Below, in pieces: positions 47,550 to 64,000 of a stretch of 64,000 nt of DNA. The notes below the pieces were generated by a model. It did not search any database and had not been told where the DNA came from. It saw only the letters and a list, made by a program, of their open reading frames with translations. The stretch is taken from NCBI GenBank assembly GCA_964035545.1, contig OZ037772.1, positions 8,080,889 to 8,144,888 of the forward strand, read 5' to 3'. The position numbers and the translations under genes are program-made. Each line of letters opens with the position of its first letter. The stretch's first letter is position 1. The stretch comes from Bugula neritina (Eukaryota; Bryozoa; Gymnolaemata; Cheilostomatida; Bugulidae).

Positions 47550-50361
47550 TCAGTTCTCCCCGTCTTCTTCCGCCTCTTCGGCGTTTTCATCTTCGCCTTC
47601 ATCACCCTAGCAATATATTCTATTGTTATAGCAACAATCGTAATGGAAACCATAACATCAAAGTAACTGTTGCCAAGGAGCAAGTAAACAGAAGTACTAC
47701 ATACTAAGTAACAAGTAAGCATAAGTACTAGATACCTAGTAACAAGTAAACACAAGTACTAGACACTTAGCAACAAGTAAACACAAGTACTAGACACTTA
47801 GCAACAAGTAAATACAAGTACTAGACACTTAGCAACAAGTAAATACAAGTACTAGACACTTAGCAACAAGTAAATACAAGTACTAGACACTTAGCAACAA
47901 GTAAATACAAGTACTAGATACTCAGTAACAAGTAAATACAAGTACTAGATACTTAGTAACAAGTAAATACAAGTACTAGACACTTAGCAACAAGTAACCA
48001 CTAAATCAAATAACTAGTGAGAGTGTACACCAGGGGTGTCCAACCTTTTTTAGATTGAGGGCCAGAGCATCAGTATCTTTTCAAATTATGTTAAATCTCA
48101 AATTCCCACGAATCATTACACAACAAAGTCTAGCAATATATAGAAATAAGGCATTGAAAAGTATATTTTTTGCCGTAATTCATATATGTGTGCCAAAGAA
48201 TGTTATTTGTTGTGCCTTCAAGGATAACATAAATGTAGGCTGTTGGACAAGCCTGATGTAGCAGCAATGAATCATTACACTACAAAGTCTAACAACTGCA
48301 GGCTGTATTGGGGAGAGCCCGGCTGGGAGAGAGACTGGAGTACCTCATCTTCCAGAATCTCGTCCTCTTCGTCCTCGTCAAACTCTTCGTCGTCCTCGTC
48401 CTCGTCGTCCTCCAGGTTACCAGAGACTGGCTCCAGCTCACTGGACAGGTAGTACTGTAGGGGGTTCGGCCAGATGTCGTCCTTCATCACCTCGCCCAGC
48501 TCGTCGGCTCCGGCATCCGTCGTGTCGCTGAACCACGTGAAGAAAGACTCAGAGTCCAGGGACCTCTTCTTGCCGCTGTCTCCGTTGGACTGTTTGGTGA
48601 GGTCTTTCCCCTCCTTCCACTGGATCCCGGAGGCCTTGGAGGACGGCTCCCCGGACTCGTTCAAGTGGAACTCTTTCTTCAGGAACTGATTCTCAAAGTA
48701 TGGGTTTTTCGAGAAGTGCTGATGAGAATAGAATATGACAGAGTAATTACTATGAGTAGTAGTTGACACAAAATAATTTACAATACGTCTTATAATAAAA
48801 TTGCAATGCTGCCAGCATTTCTCTGATTAGGTTTGTAAGTTCAGTAAGTTATGTGAGATGAACTACTAACCAGAGTAACAGAAAACCCGGATTTTATGTC
48901 TTCGAATTCTTCTATTTCTACTTGAGACAAGTAATGTAGGACCTGCAAACATCACAACAGTTATATGAGCAGTAGAACACAGAAAAAATGTCACCAACAC
49001 AGTAAATACTGGCTGTTTACTTATTGACTATCTACTATTTACTTACCTCTTCGTCCTGCTCTGTTAATAAAGTGGAAAGCTGAGGGTGATTGACAAATAC
49101 ATTCAACCAAAAGTCTGGAATCCGCGATATCAACTCATTCCTTTTGGAGAAGTGTGGCTGCCTTAATTTATTATATTTTTGTTCAACCTGAAATAGATAT
49201 CCATAGTAGAAAACATAGAAGAAACTAGAAACTAGAACAAGCTACAATAATGGAAATACTACAATAATTACAAATGGAAAATGTTTCTAAGCTTATTAAA
49301 CCTGGCCTGGTGATATGCTAGCTCAGCATTTAGTCCTTCATTTGATTGCAAAGTTTCAAGCATGAACAAAGCCTAAGAATGGTTATCTTTATATGGTAAA
49401 AACTTGAAGATAAAGAGAACCAACCTTTAAAATTTCTTCACTAGCTTGTTCGTTGAGTCTATCGATTTCATTTTGTACCTCGTCTATTTTTTCAATAGCA
49501 TCCTGCTCAACATCTGCTAAAATAAAAGAGAGGCTGGTCTGAACTCTGCCGTGCCAAGAGTAAACTACACACAATGACCACATGACGGTAGAATTCGAAA
49601 CCTTTGTAGGTATCAAACTATTTTCCAAATACTAGCTGAAGTGGGTCTATACAGATACTGATGGTAACTGCAAATGTGTAGTAATACCAATAGCCACAGA
49701 TAATGTGACACTGAGTCTCACACTGACAGTGACAATACGAATTATTGCTAATACTAATGGCAATAGCAATACTTAGTCTAACACTACTAGCACTAGATAT
49801 AATATTATTAAACGAGACACTGACAGCACTAGACCTAGGCCTGGTCTACATCAACACCTGCGGTTGCCCGTAAGCTTTCATGTTAAGGCGTAAAATCAAA
49901 GTAAAAAATGGAACAAATGTATCAATCCGATTTCATTCACAGCAAACATTGAAATATCAGATGACACTGACAGAGCAGTGATCCCGATCAACATCAACGT
50001 TGGATTAGACGTTGAACTCTTTTAATAACCGCAATAATTTCAATGCAATATTACTTACTCTGCATTCTATGAGCTTGAGTACCAGTATGACTACCACTAT
50101 GACTATTGAGAATTTAAAAATGAATTTAATTTCACCACAAATTCAAATTGAAATCAGAAATGCAATTGATTTTGAATAGCAAATTGAAATTGAATTTCAG
50201 TAACAAATACCAGTTGTGATAAAATAAGTATAAAAACACAGACGAAACAATAATACTATGATGAGACATAATCACAAAGCACTAATCGAGGTATGAGATC
50301 ATTAATTTAACCTACCTGCTTCTGAATTGTCAGTTCGCGCTACCTTTGGTTGACTGGCCAT
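47550..50361 (-). CDS. SET: SET / TAF-I beta (I2PP2A), NAP-family histone chaperone
   Basis: Nuclear histone chaperone and inhibitor of PP2A and of p300/CBP acetylation (family knowledge). Exons: 50361-50316, 49516-49425, 49187-49047, 48942-48871, 48718-48344, 47606-47550, giving 260 aa in phase. The dimerisation helix carries [20 protein letters not shown], almost identical to vertebrate [20 protein letters not shown] and EFEDIKSGF follow. The earmuff domain has [34 protein letters not shown] and [13 protein letters not shown]. An acidic C-terminal tail spans exons 5-6. The ATG is in a reasonable context (AAAATGG). Two AATAAA signals on the minus strand lie at about 47109-47104 and 47099-47094. 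Intron 5 contains a 31-bp tandem array and a hAT-like MITE. The gene is head-to-head with the USP gene. Confidence 0.96.
47700..48003. repeat. Tandem repeat, 31-bp unit, about 10 copies, SET intron 5
   Basis: Unit AACAAGTAAATACAAGTACT plus AGACACTTAGC. The array starts about 90 bp from the final SET exon. Confidence 0.94.
48031..48255. mobile_element. hAT-like non-autonomous element (MITE)
   Basis: Left end CAGGGGTGTCCAACCTTTTT and right end GTTGGACAAGCCTG, whose reverse complement is CAGGCTTGTCCAAC. This CAGNGGTGTCCAA end type is typical of hAT elements. About 225 bp, no transposase. Target duplication not clear. Confidence 0.8.
49626..50315. other. SET intron 1, simple-sequence rich
   Basis: Only diffuse ACT/AGT-type and AAATTGAA-type low complexity (49680-49830, 50100-50220). 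No second gene seen. Confidence 0.5.
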
Positions 50362-51698
50362 TTTTCATTCATGCACGAGTCGAAGAAGAAAGGAAACAGG
50401 TCAATAGCAAAAAAGAGTTTGATGTATATTTACGACATTGTTTTTTTTGTCGGATACAATTTTTCAAAATACACAAGAAATTAAATAATGTGTTTAAATT
50501 TTCTTTTTTTTATTTTTTTTAATTTGTGTTTGATTGTGAAAGGTTGTTCTGAAAATCCCAGTTTTTTTATGATTTTAGACTTGAATCACAACAAAACATT
50601 TTGAGGCACTATGAAGCCCCCACGACAGGTTATGCGCTTCGAGAAAATTAGGCTAACAATGAATTTGGTTACAATCAGCAAAATTAACTTATGAAGGCTC
50701 AGGCTTCTTATTTTATAATTTATTGATAATTGGTATTCGCATTGAAGTGATTTTATGATAAAAAGCATATAGGTATGGTGATCTACTGAGATGCCTATAT
50801 AGTATGTACTGTATAATGTATAGTATATTTAATAATTTGATTTTCATTAACTGTAAGTGTAACTCAATCTCAATCTGAATGTTTATCTTAGAGTTAGAGT
50901 TAATCAGTTATTATTATTGTTAGAGTTAGTACATAGTTAATCATAGTACTAATAGAATAATAGTAATAATTCTACAGTACTACTACTACTAGTATAAGTA
51001 TTACTACTAGTACTAGTACTGTAGTAGTACCACTACTAGTACTAGTAGTAGTACTGCTAGTGCTACTAGTTTTGTAGCACTACTACTACTACTAGCAGTA
51101 GTACTAGTTCACTGACAGTAGTAATAAATTTAATTAATTAGTTAATAACTATATAAGTAATACATTGAATAACTAGATATTAAGTTATAGCTATTATATT
51201 TAGAGTTAGTATTATATTGATTAACATAAACTTTATAAATATTTATGTTATTGTATTATTGTTTAGAAGTCATTTTGTAATAAGTAAATAGGCATTAATT
51301 ATTATAATTATATCTATTTATTATCTTTGATTTTATACTAATACTAATAGTAATACTAAGCTTTAGTTAGTAATAGTAATACTAGTTTTAGTGCTTCACC
51401 ATTATAGGCTATTGCAGCCAGCAGTGAAAATTGTGAACAATGGCACAACTGTATAATAAACTCATTAAACTGGATTGGATTTCAACACTAAAATCATTTA
51501 TTGGCCACTAATAAGCTTGTCTAGCATTTATATATGATGTGTTAGCGTTGTTATTTACTATATTACTAAAACAAAAATATGTTTTTAACTTGGTGTTTGA
51601 CATTTTATTTTCCAGGTTTGATTGTTTGTCATATTTTAGTAAAACATTTATGCATTGGGCTCAGCGAGTGGTGATTTCTGAGAGTGGATAGAGACAGA
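50362..51698. promoter_or_regulatory. Head-to-head SET / USP20-33 spacer, presumed promoters
   Basis: The two start codons diverge across 1337 bp. An ACT/AGT simple-sequence tract with many palindromes lies at 50930-51125. A TTTTATTTTCCAG site at about 51615 may be the acceptor of a USP 5' UTR exon. No core promoter motif is convincing by eye. Confidence 0.4.
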
Positions 51699-59742
<8,044 letters not shown>

Positions 59743-60834
59743 TGGTATTCTTCATTGCACACTGGTGTTCTGGCTAATCATATTAGTCATTTAATTTCAT
59801 AGTCAGAATAAATTCAGCATGATTGTGATTCTAAATAAAACTGTGAAATGACAACTCCTCATTGAAGGAGGAGCTACTTGATATAATATTTTAATTTAAT
59901 CATATTATCATGTCTATAAGTTGACTTTGAAACTATAAATGATGTATTTTCAATTATTGATGTTAATTTATGCAATATAATCATTTTAGTTTTATTGTAA
60001 GTACTTTTTAGAAATTTAATATATGATTAAAACATTAGATTGCTTTCTTGTAAATTTGAACTAAAAATCTTGTTGGAATCTGTGCCTAGAAGTTGAGGCA
60101 AAATTTTGCATTAGATTTTTGTAATTTTGAGTTCAATCAATCTGTCAACAGTCACTTTAATGTGTTGAAGCTCGGCCTAAAAATCACACGAATTATGTAA
60201 CGCGCACCTCTCCACAAAGCACGTGTGACACACTGTCAACATAACTAATCAAGCTTAAGCTCTGGTATCTGATTGGCTGCTTAAAGCATGCGCTCAGCCA
60301 GACGTTTCATGAATGAAATGACAGTGTCATTGTCTGCAAGGTGCTTGGTTGTACGAGGTGTTGACATTGTCTGACAACTGTGGACACTTGCTCACTCCTG
60401 CCAGGTGCGTAGTTTCAATTTGAATATAAATATTTCTGTGCTTTGAATCCATGTATTTCTAAAGATGGTTTTTCATTTTTCTATATTATAGAAGTGGCAC
60501 TAAGTGTTAAGCTATGAAACTTGGGGGTTAATGCCAGCTGTCCAGTAATAGCATAATTTTAACTAAAGATGTAGACTGTTCATATAAATATTGCTTACAC
60601 TTGCATCATGCAGAAACTTAATATTACTTTAATATTTCTTTTAATCTGTTCATAACTTTCAGAATTTTGATGAAACTATGAAATAAGATTGTTTGACACA
60701 CAATCTAATATTCCTACTAATATTTACTCTGATTTTACACACACAGACACACGCGCGCACGCACACACACACAAAAATTCATATATATAAAAGAAGTCAT
60801 AATGTTAAACAATACATGTGTAACTACTTTCAGT
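59743..60834. other. USP 3' UTR and PPT2 upstream region
   Basis: AATAAA at 59807-59812 and 59834-59839. A CCAG|GTGCGT donor-like site at about 60406, with the AG just before the PPT2 ATG, suggests a non-coding first exon for PPT2 around 60300-60405. Confidence 0.45.
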
Positions 60835-61053
60835 ATGACCAAACTTTGGCTTACAATCTTGTCCTGCTGTCTATTCTTTGGAGTGACATCTGCTGGCTTA
60901 CTTCCTGCCCAAAGGTCATCCAATGAAAACACAGGCGTGGTTGGTGGTGTTCGTCCAGTCATCTTCATGCACGGTATATTCGGGACAGGAAATGAAGTGA
61001 ACTTTGCACAAGAGTATCTCCCGAAGGTAGTTATAACATGTTGTGATACAAAA

Positions 61054-61145
<92 letters not shown>

Positions 61146-63294
61146 AAAAATCTCACACGACATATATTGTTCACAGTATATGCCAAGTGTCTTTAATATT
61201 TAAACTATTAATGTAGCTAAATTTGTTTAAAGTTTTACCTCTATATTTCTATAATATATTTATAAACTATATTATTGTGGCAACCACATCTTCTCTGTAG
61301 TTTTACCCTGGAATTAAGATCTACTATCTCCGAATGTTCAATGGCTTAGAGAGTGCTGAAGACCTGGGTGTTCAAATGAAGCGCATTCTGCCAGCTATGC
61401 AAGAGGTAATATCTAAAGAAATCTACACTATCTCTGCACTAAATAACTTAGTTTGTTCCGTGGTAGGGTATGGCCCCATATTCAGTATGGTGTGACTGTG
61501 GCATCCTTATCACAGCTGCATGAAAGCATTACGTGTTGTCTGCAAGGGTTGAGCTGTACAGTGGTTTCCTATAGGACAGACAGGTGCTGCTTCTCACAGA
61601 CTACCTCCCTATCACCTGCTTGGCCTGCCATACTATGAACAGACTACCTTCCTATCACCTGCTTGGCCTGCCATACTATGACATCCAATTATAGCTAGGT
61701 TTATCAATGGTTAGATGTAGGGTATACATATGAGGTATAAAAGGGCTTGATTTTTATTTAAACTATACTATATTTATATTATATTGCAGGTTTAAGTGTT
61801 ATAAACTTTTATGTTTGTAGCCAAGTATAGCCAAATAGCCAAATATGTGTTTTCGCTTCATTAGCAATCATCAAAAAGAGGTTTTCTTTAAATCCATTTT
61901 GATGATCATGGTATACCTACAATATATTTTATGTACTTTTAAACTTAAAACACATAATTATAGTAAACAAATTGAAGCTAATGTAATTATTATGGTTTCA
62001 AATTTTATTCCATTGCATATTCATTTGGAATTCCCATGTATTATCTAACACCTGCTATTTGGAATTCCCGTTTGACTGCTATACAGATAATGGACAATCA
62101 CACAGACACTGGAGTTACCCTACTCTGTTACTCTCAAGGAGGTGTTATCTGCAGAGGAGTGGTCCAGATGTTATCCACACACAATGTGCACACTTTCATA
62201 GCCTTAAGTTCTCCACTTGCAGGGCAGTTTGGGGTTACTGGCTTTGTTCAACATTTTACCGGATTAATGAACAGGGACTCATTATGGGAGTGAGTAATAG
62301 CCCAGCCTTACTAAATTACTTACATCTGTAAAGATCCTGTGCTAAAACATGTTCATTTCACATTTGCTAGAGCTAGCCTTAGTTATACACTCTTTTATAT
62401 TGTCTAGGTTCTGGTACTCTGAGTTGGGGAGGTGGATATCTGTGGGAGACTACTGGAATGACCCTCATCACCAGGGGGAGTTTTCTGACCCTTCCAAGGA
62501 CATCTTCTTAGCCAGACTCAACAATCAGACTGGCCATTCTCAAAGTCAAGGTTAGTTGAACTATAGTTTGGTATAAGATTCACAATGAATCTCGAACTAC
62601 AACAACTATATTGATACGTATTAGCACTAGACATGTGGTTTAGTGTTTATAGTTGTCTATAGTCATAGTTACTTTTAGTAATAGTTATACTTATAGTTAC
62701 AGATATTTATAGTCATAGTCACTTGGACTCAATCAATCCTGTTAACTAGATATGTGACGTATGATAAACACACAGAGACAGAGTTGAACTGGATATGCTG
62801 TCATATGTCTTATTTTGAGTACATTTTAGTTCTTGTCTTCTCTTCACTCACTATTTATACTATGAAGAAAACATCATGTCATCTGCTAGTTAAAAACAAC
62901 ATCTACTAGCTAAGCAGTGCCAAGAGAGACTTTATTACCTACACAACCAGGACAGCCCTATATATAGGGAAGACTCCACACTGCTTTTACCTCCCCAGTA
63001 GCATGTTGTTCTCATCATACTGTAACATGTAGTCTAATTATTACATAACAGTACCAGCAGCAGTACAGATATATTGACAGCATCTTGTAGCCGGTTAGTT
63101 GTATATGATTGTCAGCTAGTTGGGCAGAACTTAATTAATAAATATTACTTGAAGAGTACAAGAAGAACTTCCTGAAACTAGAGAGACTGGTGATGATTGG
63201 TGGACCTGATGACACAGTGATTACACCTTGGCAAAGTGCCCAACTCGGATTCTATAACCAGAATGAGACAGTCCTGCCCTTTGAGAAGCAGCCT
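60835..63294 (+). CDS. PPT2: Lysosomal thioesterase PPT2 (3' end beyond window)
   Basis: Lysosomal acyl-thioesterase of the palmitoyl-protein thioesterase family, acting on long-chain acyl thioesters. Exons: 60835-61026, 61301-61405, 62087-62289, 62408-62550, 63155-63294 (261 codons). The ATG at 60835 gives a clean signal peptide (LWLTILSCCLFFGVTSAG); it follows an AG, so a 5' UTR intron is likely, perhaps from the CAG|GTGCGT site near 60406. An upstream in-frame ATG at 60802 would spoil the signal peptide. Markers: PVIFMHGIFGTG, nucleophile motif CYSQGG (Ser115), YWNDPHH and IGGPDDTVITPWQS. Against human PPT2 about 50 C-terminal residues are missing, including the catalytic His region. I see no such exon before 64000, so the gene most likely continues past the edge. 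The gene starts 1.1 kb after the USP stop, same strand. Confidence 0.92.
61059..61141. repeat. (TA)n microsatellite, about 40 repeats, PPT2 intron 1
   Basis: Uninterrupted TA dinucleotides for about 80 bp. Confidence 0.97.
61596..61682. repeat. Direct duplication, about 43 bp, PPT2 intron 2
   Basis: ACAGACTACCTCCCTATCAC through GGCCTGCCATACTATGA occurs twice in tandem. Confidence 0.9.
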
Positions 63295-64000
63295 GTAAGT
63301 TATATGCAGTTACTTGGAGTTGTGTGCTCTTGAGAGGTCATATATCTTATTCAATATTGACCTGCAGTAGATACTGTCTGGTTCTTGTGTAGTTACTTAT
63401 TCTCACCCATTAAACTATAACTCGTATAGAAGTATCAGTCCATTGATCTCACCCCTATTACGATATATTACATGCGGTTACTTGGAGTTGTGTGCTCTTG
63501 AGAGGTCATATATCTTTATTCAATATTGACCTGCAGTGGATACTGTCTGGTTCTTGTGTAGTTACTTATTCTCACCTCTATTATAATATATATTATTATA
63601 CACTGTTATTTGGAGTTGTGTGCACATGAGCGGTTGTATATCGTACTCAATAATGACCTGGTATGGTTCTTGTGTAGTTACTTAGTCACCAAGGCCTTAA
63701 GGAACGGGTTTCTGTACAGACTGCTAGCAAAATCTTTAGACATGGGTCATTTTACTTAATTTAGTACACACTGGATATCTTCAGTTTTTAGCTATTTTTC
63801 ACAATTTAACTGCTAATGGACATGGTGGGTTTTTTGGCCAAAACTAGTAAAACACCAATAAATACACCTAATTAAAGCTCTTTTTAATTTTGCTTCATTT
63901 TCCATGTTTTTTTTTAATTATTCAGCTACTTTTGGTTGTGGACCGTTACGGTTTTTTCGTAACGGTCCGCACTCCTAATAAGCTAAATATATAAAAAAAA
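63295..64000. other. PPT2 intron 5, no exon seen
   Basis: Three decaying copies of a 130-170 bp unit (GTTACTTGGAGTTGTGTGCT ... GGTTCTTGTGTAGTTACTTA) at about 63308, 63477 and 63605. Then a family G repeat (63738-63805) and an 11-bp-stem hairpin at 63940-63968. Confidence 0.6.

Noticed and set aside
48055-48261. 68-aa ORF in SET intron 5
   Set aside because: Lies wholly inside the hAT-like MITE and resembles no transposase I know.

Overview
This is a stretch of animal nuclear DNA. It is AT-rich and intron-dense, with GT-AG introns of about 80 bp to 4 kb, many minisatellites, and several families of short non-autonomous transposable elements. The gene families are all metazoan, and the cysteine-rich 'short-chain collagen C4-like' ectodomain gene points to a non-vertebrate animal (a marine invertebrate is likely). 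I cannot name the species.

I resolved seven protein-coding genes exon by exon. In every one the reading phase closes across all introns that I can see. In order: (1) MGAT4-type N-acetylglucosaminyltransferase IV, minus strand, 18161..5917, 13 coding exons, 533 aa. (2) ZER1 orthologue, plus strand, 24712..33309, 18 exons, 861 aa, a CUL2 substrate receptor. (3) A type II membrane protein with a short-chain collagen C4-like ectodomain, minus strand, 37565..34976. (4) An MGST1/PTGES-type MAPEG protein, plus strand, 44352..46871, 152 aa. (5) SET/TAF-I histone chaperone, minus strand, 50361..47550, 260 aa. (6) USP20/USP33-type deubiquitinase, plus strand, 51699..59742, 14 exons, 953 aa, with a serine/glutamine-rich C-terminal extension. 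(7) PPT2 lysosomal thioesterase, plus strand, starting at 60835; its last exon lies beyond the window.

Layout: 1-5.9 kb is repeat-rich non-coding DNA. 5.9-18.2 kb is the MGAT4 gene, whose introns hold eight or more tandem arrays and several transposons. 18.2-24.7 kb is a head-to-head spacer with AT-rich ACT/AGT-type sequence and a long palindrome. 24.7-33.3 kb is ZER1, with an array of about 840 bp in intron 11 and a GC-AG intron. 34.9-37.6 kb is the membrane ectodomain gene. 37.6-44.3 kb is apparently non-coding. 44.3-50.4 kb holds the tail-to-tail MAPEG/SET pair. 50.4-51.7 kb is a head-to-head SET/USP spacer, and 51.7-64 kb holds USP20/33 and then PPT2.

The genes do not form a pathway. ZER1 and the USP both act in ubiquitin turnover, MGAT4 is a Golgi enzyme, PPT2 is lysosomal, SET is nuclear and the MAPEG protein is in membranes. 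From memory, SET, ZER1, PTGES and USP20 all lie in human 9q34 and PPT2 in 6p21, a paralogous region. The window may therefore preserve an ancient animal linkage block. The other main points of interest are the mobile-element biology (a tRNA-derived SINE nested in a MITE with a readable 15-bp target duplication), a tandemly triplicated splice acceptor, tiny terminal coding exons, and the CCAATCA-repeat-built tail of the USP.
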